A DNA stretch of 44,756 nt. Source: an uncultured Ruminiclostridium sp. (lineage in GTDB: Bacteria > Bacillota > Clostridia > Oscillospirales > Ruminococcaceae). Positions 16,061 to 24,363 of this stretch are shown in pieces; the stretch's first letter is position 1; every line of letters starts with the position of its first letter. The stretch is from NCBI GenBank assembly GCA_949878745.1, contig CATLBH010000020.1, positions 1 to 44,756 of the forward strand. Reading direction: 5' to 3'. The notes below the pieces were generated by a model. The model was not told the origin of the DNA. It did no database searches and saw nothing but the letters and a program-made list of their open reading frames with translations. The translations under genes were made by a program, and so were the position numbers.

Positions 16061-17884
16061 TTGATATTATCCTCAAAAATATCCTCCAATACGATAAAAA
16101 AGCTTACCTTGGCGGAAAAAGAACAGCTTTGCTCGGAGCTAAGGTCATATATAATTGAAATAGTTTACGGTACCGGCGGGCATCTCGCTTCCAGTCTCGG
16201 TACTGTTGAGCTTTGCGTCGCCTTGCACAGCGTGTTCACCACTCCCGAAGATAAAATAATTTTTGACGTGGGGCATCAATCTTACGCTCATAAAATAATA
16301 ACGGGCAGGTATAAGGATTTTTGCAGGCTGCGTAGTGAAAACGGAATATCCGGATTTCCTCGGCCCGACGAGTCGGAACACGACGCTTTTATTGCAGGAC
16401 ACGCCAGCACCTCAATTTCCGCCGCTCTCGGTATTGCCAAGGCAATGGAGATAAAAGGAGACGAACATCACGTGATATCCGTTATCGGCGACGGGGCGCT
16501 GACCGGCGGCGAAGCATATGAGGGCTTGAACAATGCAAGTAAAATAAAAAGAAACTTTATTGTTATTCTCAACGACAATGAAATGTCAATTTCTAAAAAT
16601 TCGGGAGCGGTTGCGGCTTATCTGTCTCAAATGCGTTCTTCGACAAAATATTACGAAACCAAAAAGCGTGTTAAGGAGACCCTTTCCAAATCCGCTATAG
16701 GAAGGGAGCTTTCCAAATCGGTAAGCGGAACGAAGGAGCTTGTGAAATTCGCCATCTTTCAGAGCAACATATTCCAAAACCTGGGCTATAAATACTTAGG
16801 GCCTATCGACGGTCATAATCTTTCGGAGCTTACGGACACCTTAAATGTGGCAAAGCAGCTGAACGAGCCTTGTATTGTCCATATAAAGACCAAAAAAGGA
16901 AAGGGATATCTTCCGGCGGAGCAGAATTCGGGAGAATATCACGGAATCGCCAAAAGGAAGGCCATTATCTGTGAAGAAGCCTGCGACACTTACTCTGAGG
17001 TTATGGGAAAATATATTACGGAATTGGCGGAGGGCGACGAAAGGATTTGCGCGATAACCGCCGCGATGAAGTATGCCACCGGACTTCAGCACTTTGCCAA
17101 GACCCATAAGTCACGTTTCTTTGACGTGGGAATCGCCGAAGAGCACGCTGTGACCTTTGCCGGCGGATTGGCTTCCCAGGGTCTTATTCCCGTTTTCGGT
17201 ATATATTCCACATTTTTACAGCGCGCCTACGATCAGATCATACACGATCTGGCCATAGAGGAAGAGCATGTGGTTTTCGCCGTGGATCGGGCGGGAATGG
17301 TGGGAGAGGACGGAGAGACGCATCAGGGGCTTTTCGATGTTTCGATGCTGTCCAGCATACCGAAAACGGTTATTTACTCCCCCTCAAACGCGCAGGAGCT
17401 TCGCTCGTCGATGAAAAAGGCGCTCTACAACTGTAAGGGGATAGCCGCCGTACGTTATCCCAAGGGTGAGGCGGCAAACGGAAGCACGGAAAAAGCGGAT
17501 TACGACCTCCGCTTCTATGAACGCGGCGGCAGAGCTTTGATAATTACTTACGGAAGAATCACCGAAAACGCTTTGGCGGCGGCTAAGAAAGCAAAATCCG
17601 ATCTTCTTCAGATGGTAAAAATATATCCGATTCCCGAAAAAGCGCTTTGCATTGCGGAAAAGTATAATAAAGTGCTGTTTTTTGAAGAGGGGATACGTTC
17701 GGGAGGAATTGCCGAAAAATTTTCCGTTTTGCTTTATCAGCGGGAATGGAAGGGAAGCTATAAGATAACCGCGGTGTCTGACAGCTTTGTAAAATACGGA
17801 GATACGCAAAAACAGCTTTCGCATTTCGGATTGGATATCGAAGGAATGATCAGGGCGGCGGGTGAATCGATTGGGCAGGCTTGA
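16061..17884 (+). CDS. dxs: 1-deoxy-D-xylulose-5-phosphate synthase
   Basis: 607 aa (family about 620) from a TTG start preceded by AGGGGG. It makes DXP from pyruvate and glyceraldehyde 3-phosphate, the first step of the MEP pathway. Seen: GTGGHLASSLG with H41, DVGHQSYAHKI with H72, thiamine-binding GDGALTGGEAYEGLNNAS from 143, catalytic E361 in GIAEEHAVTFAGG, and DRAGMVGEDGETHQG. Codes into tlyA by 23 bases. It probably also feeds thiamine and pyridoxal synthesis in some relatives; that is not visible here. Confidence 0.96.
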   Translation: MILSSKISSNTIKKLTLAEKEQLCSELRSYIIEIVYGTGGHLASSLGTVELCVALHSVFTTPEDKIIFDVGHQSYAHKIITGRYKDFCRLRSENGISGFPRPDESEHDAFIAGHASTSISAALGIAKAMEIKGDEHHVISVIGDGALTGGEAYEGLNNASKIKRNFIVILNDNEMSISKNSGAVAAYLSQMRSSTKYYETKKRVKETLSKSAIGRELSKSVSGTKELVKFAIFQSNIFQNLGYKYLGPIDGHNLSELTDTLNVAKQLNEPCIVHIKTKKGKGYLPAEQNSGEYHGIAKRKAIICEEACDTYSEVMGKYITELAEGDERICAITAAMKYATGLQHFAKTHKSRFFDVGIAEEHAVTFAGGLASQGLIPVFGIYSTFLQRAYDQIIHDLAIEEEHVVFAVDRAGMVGEDGETHQGLFDVSMLSSIPKTVIYSPSNAQELRSSMKKALYNCKGIAAVRYPKGEAANGSTEKADYDLRFYERGGRALIITYGRITENALAAAKKAKSDLLQMVKIYPIPEKALCIAEKYNKVLFFEEGIRSGGIAEKFSVLLYQREWKGSYKITAVSDSFVKYGDTQKQLSHFGLDIEGMIRAAGESIGQA

Positions 17885-18593
17885 CGTTGAAATGGTCTCC
17901 CGCGCCGTTGTAAAAAGCCGAAGCCTGGCGCAGAGCTTGATTAAGGACGGTATGGTTTTCGTAAACGGCTGTAATGTCAATAAAGCTTCCTTCGGCATAA
18001 GCGATGAGGACGTTATCGAAATAAGGGGAGAGCTTCCCAAATATGTGGGACGGGGAGGACTTAAGCTGGAAAAAGCGATAGACGTTTTTGGCGTCAATCT
18101 TTCCGGTCTTGTCTGTATTGATGTGGGAGCGTCTACCGGCGGGTTCACCGACTGTATGCTTCAAAAGGGCGCGAAAACCGTATACGCCGTGGACGTGGGA
18201 AGGGATCAGCTTGACGAAAAGCTTAGGAACGACAAAAGGGTGATATCTCTTGAGGGTACCGATATAAGATTTGCTGCGGAGAAAATTCCCGAAAAAGCCA
18301 ATTTTATATCGGCGGACGTTTCGTTTATTTCGCTTAAACTGATTCTTGGAACAATAAAATTGCTCCTAAAAAAAGAGGGAAAAGCCGTAGCGCTGATAAA
18401 GCCTCAGTTTGAGGTGGGGAAAAGCGGAATCGGAAAGGGCGGTATTGTTAAAAATCCACTGCTGAGGGAAAAAGCGGTAAAGGAAATAAAGGAATTTGCT
18501 GAAGCTTTGGGTTTTCGCTGCGAAGGCTTAACCGAATCTCCCGTAAAGGGCGGCGACGGAAACACGGAATATCTTATTTATCTTTCTCTTTAA
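17862..18593 (+). CDS. tlyA: TlyA family rRNA (cytidine-2'-O)-methyltransferase
   Basis: 243 aa from a GTG that overlaps the dxs end; an in-frame TTG at 17871 is the alternative. N-terminal S4 RNA-binding domain (RLDVEMVSRAVVKSRSLAQ...DGMVFVNG), then an FtsJ-like SAM domain with GRGGLKLEKAI, CIDVGASTGGFTDCML, ADVSFISLKLI and ALIKPQFEVGK. Family members 2'-O-methylate 16S and 23S rRNA; the old name hemolysin A is misleading. Between dxs and nadK, its standard position. Confidence 0.93.
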   Translation: MNRLGRLDVEMVSRAVVKSRSLAQSLIKDGMVFVNGCNVNKASFGISDEDVIEIRGELPKYVGRGGLKLEKAIDVFGVNLSGLVCIDVGASTGGFTDCMLQKGAKTVYAVDVGRDQLDEKLRNDKRVISLEGTDIRFAAEKIPEKANFISADVSFISLKLILGTIKLLLKKEGKAVALIKPQFEVGKSGIGKGGIVKNPLLREKAVKEIKEFAEALGFRCEGLTESPVKGGDGNTEYLIYLSL

Positions 18594-18644
18594 AATAATT
18601 CTGACTTTTAGGTAAGTGTTAATGTGACATTTTATGAGGTGCAT

Positions 18645-19508
18645 ATGAAAATTTTTATTTGCGCTAATTTATATAAGGAAAAAACGGCGGCTATCTTTCC
18701 TGATGTTATAAGGACTCTTAAGCTCGGCGGAATGGTTCCCGTGGTGGAAACCAAGTTTTGCGGCGTATGCGGGGAAATGAATATTAACGGTATCCTCTTT
18801 GGCGAAGCGGAGGAAAACGCAGAAATGTGCGATATATTCCTGACAATAGGCGGCGACGGCACCATACTTCGTTGGGGAAAAAAAGCGGCGGCTTACCGAA
18901 AGCCTCTTATAGGAATAAACACGGGTAGGCTGGGGTTTATGGCGACCCTGGAAAAAGAAAATCTTTCAAAGCTTTTGGCTCTTTCGGAGGGAAAATACAA
19001 GCTAAGCACAAGAATGATGTTGGACGTTACCGTAAGCACGGGGCTTGAAGAGAAAAATTACACGGCGTTGAACGACGTGGTGCTTTTTAAGGGAACCACC
19101 TCAAAGCTTCCCGAATATCTTATGTTCAGCGGCGGCGCGGAGGTGACCCGCGTCAGGGCGGACGGTCTTATAATAAGCACTCCTACGGGTTCCACCGCCT
19201 ATTCCTTATCGGCGGGCGGCCCCATTATTGATCCGAAAATATACTGCTTCGAGATTACGGCGCTTTCGCCTCACACGCTTTTTAACCGATCCATGCTTTT
19301 ATCGGTTGAAGAGCCGCTTAGGGCGGAATATATCGCTTATGAAAACAGCAGCGTTTTCGTATCGGTGGACGGGAACGAATCCATACCCATTTCCCCCGAT
19401 GACAGTGTTAAAATAAAAAAATCGGAGCTTTGCTTAAATCTTATAGATATTGACGGCGAGAGCTTTTACGGCTCGGTGCACAGTAAGTTGATGAAGCCCT
19501 TAAAATAA
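18645..19508 (+). CDS. nadK: NAD kinase
   Basis: 287 aa from the ATG at 18645, with GAGGTG close upstream; a GTG at 18624 would add seven residues outside the family alignment. Conserved GGDGTILR (69-76), INTGRLGFMATL (91-102), ALNDVVL, and ADGLIISTPTGSTAYSLSAGGPI. Phosphorylates NAD to NADP in the cytosol. Confidence 0.95.
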   Translation: MKIFICANLYKEKTAAIFPDVIRTLKLGGMVPVVETKFCGVCGEMNINGILFGEAEENAEMCDIFLTIGGDGTILRWGKKAAAYRKPLIGINTGRLGFMATLEKENLSKLLALSEGKYKLSTRMMLDVTVSTGLEEKNYTALNDVVLFKGTTSKLPEYLMFSGGAEVTRVRADGLIISTPTGSTAYSLSAGGPIIDPKIYCFEITALSPHTLFNRSMLLSVEEPLRAEYIAYENSSVFVSVDGNESIPISPDDSVKIKKSELCLNLIDIDGESFYGSVHSKLMKPLK

Positions 19509-19535
19509 TACGGGCTTTTACGGAGGTGTTATCCG

Positions 19536-19967
19536 ATGAAAAAGAAAAGACAGGCTGAAATATTGAATATCATAAGGGAAATGCCGATTGAAAACCAGGA
19601 GATGCTTATATCCGTTTTGGCTGAACGTGGATATTCGGTGACTCAGGCCACCGTTTCCAGAGACATAAACGAGCTGCGGCTGGAGAAAAATGTTAACGAT
19701 GACGGGGTAAATTGTTACTCGAAGGTTTATGACGGCAACAAGTTCGGAAATATTTTTCAGCAGTCGGTGACTAACGTAAATTACGCTATGAACATAGTTT
19801 GCCTGAAGTGTCATTCGGGTCTTGCCAACGCCGCCTGTGCCGCCTTTGACGGAATGAGCAACAGCGGCGTTGTGGGAACAATCGCGGGAGATGATACGGT
19901 GTTTATTCTTATGAAGACGGAAAACGACGCTAAGGAGCTGTGTGAAAAGTTCAGGAATATGTTCTGA
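19536..19967 (+). CDS. argR: Arginine repressor ArgR/AhrC
   Basis: 143 aa. N-terminal winged helix with KRQAEILNIIREMPIENQE and GYSVTQATVSRDINELRLEK (SRD 41-43), and a C-terminal hexamerisation and arginine-binding domain with GTIAGDDTVFILMKT (114 onward). ACGGAGGTG precedes the ATG. In Firmicutes argR commonly lies between nadK or tlyA and recN, as here. It represses arginine synthesis and activates catabolism; no ARG box was found in this window. Confidence 0.95.
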   Translation: MKKKRQAEILNIIREMPIENQEMLISVLAERGYSVTQATVSRDINELRLEKNVNDDGVNCYSKVYDGNKFGNIFQQSVTNVNYAMNIVCLKCHSGLANAACAAFDGMSNSGVVGTIAGDDTVFILMKTENDAKELCEKFRNMF

Positions 19968-20002
19968 AACTAAGGAACTACGGGATAAGGGAGTGATGCG
20001 GA

Positions 20003-21661
20003 TTGCTAAGAGAATTGGATATAGAAAATCTTGCCGTTATCGAAAAGGCGGCCATTTCATTCTGCAATAATTTAAACGTCTTTTCCGGTGAAACGGGCGC
20101 CGGTAAAAGTATACTTATAGGCGGAATAAACGCGGTGCTCGGCGGAAGGATAGGAAGGGATATCGTAAGGACGGGGGAAAACAAGGCGGTGGTTACCGCG
20201 CTTTTTGATGATATACCGAAACACGTCGCCGAAAAGCTTGAGGAAAACGGATACTCCTACGACGGCGAGCTGCTTTTGCAGCGGGAGATTACTTCGGACG
20301 GAAAGGGCACCGCAAGAATAAACGGGAAGATAGCTACCGCCTCTGTGCTTAGGGAAATCGCTTCAAGACTTATCGACATACACGGACAGCACGATACCGC
20401 CATTCTAATGAGCACTGACAATCAGCGGCAGATATTGGACACCTACGGCTGTCTTGAGGAAAAGCTTAAGGAATACCGGGAGATATTCAGGAATTTCTCC
20501 CATATCAGCAAGGAGGTAAAAAGCTTACAGCAGCGTATCGAGGAAAGGGAAAACCGTATAAGCGAGCTAACCGAAAAAATTGAGGACGTGGAGGGCTATG
20601 AACTGAAATCCGATGAGGAGAGCGAGGTCACGGCTCAGCTTGAAGCGGCGAGAAGCTTTGAGGAGATACAGCGGGCGCTGTCCGCCGCTTATATGAGCAT
20701 CAGCGGTTTCGACGACGGGGAAGGCGCGATAAGCTTACTGCAAAGCGCTTCAGGTGAACTGGAGAAAATCTCCGAAAAGGTTGTCGGAATGAGCGAGCTT
20801 TCCCAAAGGCTATCGGGTATTCTTATAGATCTTGAGGATATCGGGAGCGAAGTTTCTAAAAATTTAAACGACGATTACAGTCCCGAAAATGTTACGCTGC
20901 TTGAAAACAGGAAAAGCGATCTGCTTTTGCTTAAACGCCGTTACAAGATGGAAATCAATCAGCTTATCGAAGCGCTTTCCGGCTGGAAGACCGAGCTTGA
21001 AGAGCTTAAGACCGGCGACGACGCTTTGGAAAAGCTTAATGAACGCCGAAGGGAGCTGGCGGAGAAGGTAAAGAAAAGGGCACTGGAAATAAGCGAGCTG
21101 CGAAAAAAGGCGGCGGATAAGTTGGTGAGCGCCATTACGGAGGAGCTTGTTTTTCTGGATATGCCCAATGTGAGGTTTGTTTTCGATTTTCAGCGGGACA
21201 AGATCACGAATACGGGAATGGACAAGGTGGAAATGCTTATTTCCGTTAATAAGGGCGAGGAACCCAAGCCGATGAACAAGATAGCTTCGGGCGGCGAGCT
21301 TTCAAGGATAATGTTAGCGGTGAAAAACGTTCTTGCTTCTGCGGACGATGTACCCACTATGATTTTTGACGAAATCGATACGGGTATCAGCGGAAGAGCA
21401 GCTCATAAGGTGGGGGTAAAGCTGTATGAGATAGCGAGGAAAAGACAGGTGCTGTGCGTTACTCATCTGGCGCAGATTGCGGCGATGGGGGATAGGCATC
21501 TTCTGATAGAAAAGCGCAGCGACGAAAGCAGGACTTATACGAATGTACACGCCTTGGAATTTGAGGAAAGAAAGAGGGAAATCGCGAGAATCATTTCGGG
21601 GGAATCGGACAGCGAGATTACGCTGAAAAGCGCGGAGGAGCTTTTGAAAAGGGGAAAATGA
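20003..21661 (+). CDS. recN: DNA repair protein RecN
   Basis: 552 aa from a TTG start (AAGGGAG 9 bases upstream). SMC-like ATPase: Walker A GETGAGKS (29-36), IDIHGQHDTAIL, a long central coiled coil (about 150-370), ABC signature IASGGELSRIMLA, Walker B TMIFDEIDTGISG, and a terminal THLAQIAAMGD. It aids double-strand break repair. Last gene of the block, followed by an intrinsic terminator. Confidence 0.96.
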   Translation: MLRELDIENLAVIEKAAISFCNNLNVFSGETGAGKSILIGGINAVLGGRIGRDIVRTGENKAVVTALFDDIPKHVAEKLEENGYSYDGELLLQREITSDGKGTARINGKIATASVLREIASRLIDIHGQHDTAILMSTDNQRQILDTYGCLEEKLKEYREIFRNFSHISKEVKSLQQRIEERENRISELTEKIEDVEGYELKSDEESEVTAQLEAARSFEEIQRALSAAYMSISGFDDGEGAISLLQSASGELEKISEKVVGMSELSQRLSGILIDLEDIGSEVSKNLNDDYSPENVTLLENRKSDLLLLKRRYKMEINQLIEALSGWKTELEELKTGDDALEKLNERRRELAEKVKKRALEISELRKKAADKLVSAITEELVFLDMPNVRFVFDFQRDKITNTGMDKVEMLISVNKGEEPKPMNKIASGGELSRIMLAVKNVLASADDVPTMIFDEIDTGISGRAAHKVGVKLYEIARKRQVLCVTHLAQIAAMGDRHLLIEKRSDESRTYTNVHALEFEERKREIARIISGESDSEITLKSAEELLKRGK

Positions 21662-21666
21662 ATGAT

Positions 21667-21697
21667 AAAGCTGTAATCTTTTGCGGATTACAGCTTT
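21667..21697 (+). terminator. Intrinsic terminator after recN
   Basis: Perfect 12-bp stem, AAAGCTGTAATC (21667-21678) with GATTACAGCTTT (21686-21697), a 7-base loop and a short T tract, 6 bases after the recN stop. Confidence 0.75.
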
Positions 21698-21703
21698 TCG
21701 AGT

Positions 21704-21800
21704 TATACTAATCCCTTTTAAAACCATGGGATTAGTGCTTTGGGTGCAATCCCTTTTTAAACTGTGGGTATTGCGTCAGTTTAAAAAGGGATTGGTATTA
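21704..21800 (-). repeat. Dispersed two-hairpin repeat, copy C
   Basis: Perfect 17-bp hairpin AATCCCTTTTTAAACTG (21748-21764) with CAGTTTAAAAAGGGATT (21777-21793), preceded by a smaller hairpin bounded by ACTAATCCC and GGGATTAGT. The linker reads GCTTTGGGTGC. It is the reverse complement of copy B at 10470-10570, and its right half matches 531-592. It sits right after the recN terminator. Confidence 0.8.
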
Positions 21801-21816
21801 TCGGTTATTTGCCGAC

Positions 21817-22154
21817 TCAGATATTTTTTACTGTTTTAGCTACAATTGACAGATTTTCATAGAATCTGATTCCTCTGCCGGTGGGAACCTGTGCCAGGAG
21901 ACTCACTTTGATCGAGGATTCGGCGGGTAGGTAAAATATCTCATCATATAAAAGTTTTCACCGTTAGCGGAATAGTGGAAAGCGAAAATGTTTCCTACAC
22001 GGCATACCTGAAGCCAGGCGGTATTTCCTTGTAGATTACAGCCGTTCGCGTTGTCGGAATCGCCTTTTGTCGCTACGCTTACAGCTGCGTGAGTTCCGAA
22101 ATCTGTCAACTCAAAGCAGCATTTTATCCGGCATTTTAAATCTTTCATTATCAT
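21817..22154 (-). pseudogene. Frameshifted, N-terminally truncated DUF1349-like (concanavalin-like) fragment
   Basis: From an ATG at 22154 that overlaps the transporter stop (TAATG), 83 codons read through TAWLQVCRVGNIFAFHYSANGE..MMRYF and stop at 21903. In another frame the same strand continues as LPAESSIKVSLLAQVPTGRG, then IRFYENLSI, to a stop at 21817. Together these match the C-terminal half of DUF1349 proteins (WLxVxRxGxxFxxHYSxDGENW ... VGFxAQSPTGEG). The first half of the domain is missing, and the frame breaks near 21905-21925. A decayed remnant is the simplest reading; a sequencing error could explain the frameshift but not the truncation. Confidence 0.65.
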
Positions 22155-23341
22155 TACCGATTTAATTTTCTCCTTACGCTTATCAGGATAAGGAGAGATA
22201 TTATCAGCACCAGCGGGAATACGCAGCCCGCTAACATTCCCTTTTGAAGATCGTCGTTGGCGCTCTGGGCAATATTGCCCACCAATCCGGGGCCGAAGGA
22301 TCCGCCAAGATCGCCTGCCATAGCAAGCAGGGCAAACATTCCGGTTCCTCCCGCGGGGATATTTTCGGAGCAAATACTTATGGTTCCCGGCCACATAATG
22401 CCCACCGAAAATCCGCACAGGATGCAGCCTATCAATCCGATAACGGGCTCATGGGAAACGGAAGCCGCAATGTAGCATAAGAGGCATAGAGCGCCTGAAC
22501 CCAGCATGAATTTTGTCAGGCTTATTTTGCTGCCGTATTTTCCGTAAACGGCGCGGCTGATTCCCATGGTTACGGCGAACATACAGGGGCCTATAAGATC
22601 GCCTACCGCCTTTGACAGTCCCAGAGCCGATTCGGCGTAGGCAGAGGCCCATTGTGACATGGACAGCTCGGATGCTCCCGCGCATATCATCAGAATAATA
22701 GACAGCCAGAACAGCGGGAGCTTTAACAGATTTCCCGTTTTCATACCCTTACCGTCCTCGGTGAGGTTTTCAATGGGGCATTTCGCGAAATTATACACGT
22801 TGTAAAGGGGAATGACCGCCCATATACATACGAGATATTTCCATGTGTCGATTCCGAAAACCGCGAAGAACAGCGTGGATAAGAGTATCACGCCCACAGA
22901 GCCCCAGCAGTAAAACGAGTGAAGCAGGCTCATTATGGCTTCTTTATGGTCGAAAGGACAGGCTTCCACTATCGGACTGCACAATACCTCTATCAGGCCG
23001 CTTCCCAGCGCATAAACGACCACGCACAGTATAATGCCGATAAACGGGTCGGGTAAAAGCTCGGGGAGGAAAGCCAGACCGACAAGTCCCGCCGCTGAAA
23101 ACAGCTCGGAGGCTATTACGCATTTTCTGTAGCCTATGCGGTCGGCAAAACGGGCGCATAAGAGATCCACAATAAGCTGAGTAAAAAAGAAGGCCACGGA
23201 GATAAGGGCGATCTTTTTCAGCGGTATACCGTAATCGTTATGAAATTTCAGAAACAGAAGAGGGGCGAAATTTGCCGATATTGCCTGTGTGATAAATCCC
23301 AGATAGCAGGCTGTCAGTGTTTTTTTGTATTTGTTAGCCAT
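22154..23341 (-). CDS. MFS transporter
   Basis: 395 aa with about 12 hydrophobic segments. The cytoplasmic loop after TM2 reads CARFADRIGYRKC, the MFS motif A (D-R-x-G-x-R-K/R). The architecture is similar to FucP/sugar:proton-type carriers found beside AraC regulators in gut Clostridia; substrate unknown. AAAGGAA precedes the ATG. Divergent from an AraC-type regulator, which probably controls it. Its stop codon overlaps the start of the DUF1349 fragment. Confidence 0.88.
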   Translation of the reverse strand: MANKYKKTLTACYLGFITQAISANFAPLLFLKFHNDYGIPLKKIALISVAFFFTQLIVDLLCARFADRIGYRKCVIASELFSAAGLVGLAFLPELLPDPFIGIILCVVVYALGSGLIEVLCSPIVEACPFDHKEAIMSLLHSFYCWGSVGVILLSTLFFAVFGIDTWKYLVCIWAVIPLYNVYNFAKCPIENLTEDGKGMKTGNLLKLPLFWLSIILMICAGASELSMSQWASAYAESALGLSKAVGDLIGPCMFAVTMGISRAVYGKYGSKISLTKFMLGSGALCLLCYIAASVSHEPVIGLIGCILCGFSVGIMWPGTISICSENIPAGGTGMFALLAMAGDLGGSFGPGLVGNIAQSANDDLQKGMLAGCVFPLVLIISLLILISVRRKLNR

Positions 23342-23374
23342 ATTGACTTACATTCCTTTCTTTGTTTTAATTGG

Positions 23375-23403
23375 ATTATATCACGGAATAAGGTGTATTT
23401 CAA
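23375..23403 (-). promoter_or_regulatory. Leftward promoter for the MFS gene
   Basis: Minus strand: TTGAAA (23398-23403), a 17-base spacer, TATAAT (23375-23380). It lies in the 113-base divergent region shared with the AraC gene, where the regulator may also bind. Confidence 0.65.
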
Positions 23404-23454
23404 TGTACTATTTCTTAATTTTATTGCACAATATCACAAAAGAGGGATTATTTT

Positions 23455-24363
23455 ATGAAGATAAACGATAAATATACGAAAATTCTTATTGACGAAACTC
23501 TTCGGGAAACGGTGAGCCACGGAAGCGAGGAATATCCCTTTAAGTATTATTATGAGGATATATGGTTGTTTGATTTTCACTGTATTGACTGGCACTGGCA
23601 TTCCGAGGTTGAGTTTGTTTTTCTCGAAAAAGGGAAGGGAAGGTTTTTCGCGGGAAGCGAAAGCTATGTTTTAAGCGAGGGAATGGGGATATTTATAAAC
23701 ACGCATGTGATTCATCGGTTTGAGGCGGAGAAAAGCGCGGTTATACCCAATATCGTGTTTTCGCCGACCTTGCTTGCTCCCGAGGGGAGTTTGATATATC
23801 GGAAGTATGTATTGCCCGTTCTGGATTCGTTGTCGGATTGTATTGTTTTTTCTACGGAGGTTCCTTGGCAGAAAAGCGCGCTGGATTCGTTGGTGTCCGT
23901 GTTTGAAATTCAGGAAAGGGAAAGCGGCTGCGAAATAAAAACCGCGGAGCTTTTGCTTAAGCTGTGGAGTATAATATATGAAAATGTGGATTTGAAAGAG
24001 AAAACAGCCGTGTCTTACGCTTCGGCGCATACTCAGGCACAGCTGCAAATAATGATGCAGTATATTCATAAAAATTATTTCGATGGTATTTCTTTGGAGG
24101 ATATCGCAAGAGCTGTGTCGCTCAGCAAAAGCAGTGCGCTGAATATTTTCAATCGCTACCTTAAAACCTCGCCGATTAGCTATTTGGTGAATTACAGGCT
24201 CAAACGGGCGGCGGCGCTTCTTACTTCCACGGAAAACAGCGTTTATTCGATCGCTCACGATACGGGGTTTGAAAACGCGGGGTATTTTTGCCGTAAATTC
24301 AAGGGGCTGTATGAGATGACTCCGGGGGAGTATCGGAAAAAGGCTAAAGGAGTTTTCCGTTAA
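23455..24363 (+). CDS. AraC family transcriptional regulator
   Basis: 302 aa. An N-terminal cupin-like sensor (about 25-110: DWHWHSEVEFVFLEKGKGRFFAG, INTHVIHRFEA) and a C-terminal double helix-turn-helix (about 205-300: ISLEDIARAVSLSKSSALNIFNRYLKTSPISYLVNYRLKRAAALL, then IAHDTGFENAGYFCRKFKGLYEMTPGEYR). AGAGGGA lies before the ATG. Divergent from the MFS transporter, its likely target. Its 3' end overlaps the convergent winged-helix gene by 20 bases. Confidence 0.92.
   Translation: MKINDKYTKILIDETLRETVSHGSEEYPFKYYYEDIWLFDFHCIDWHWHSEVEFVFLEKGKGRFFAGSESYVLSEGMGIFINTHVIHRFEAEKSAVIPNIVFSPTLLAPEGSLIYRKYVLPVLDSLSDCIVFSTEVPWQKSALDSLVSVFEIQERESGCEIKTAELLLKLWSIIYENVDLKEKTAVSYASAHTQAQLQIMMQYIHKNYFDGISLEDIARAVSLSKSSALNIFNRYLKTSPISYLVNYRLKRAAALLTSTENSVYSIAHDTGFENAGYFCRKFKGLYEMTPGEYRKKAKGVFR

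Noticed and set aside
21903-22418. A 171-codon leftward ORF overlapping the transporter gene
   Set aside because: Its first half is an out-of-frame shadow of the MFS gene; only the part after 22154 resembles a real domain, reported as the DUF1349 fragment.
24344-24363. Fusion or frameshift between the AraC gene and the winged-helix gene
   Set aside because: They are convergent genes with a 20-base 3' overlap; both ends look complete.
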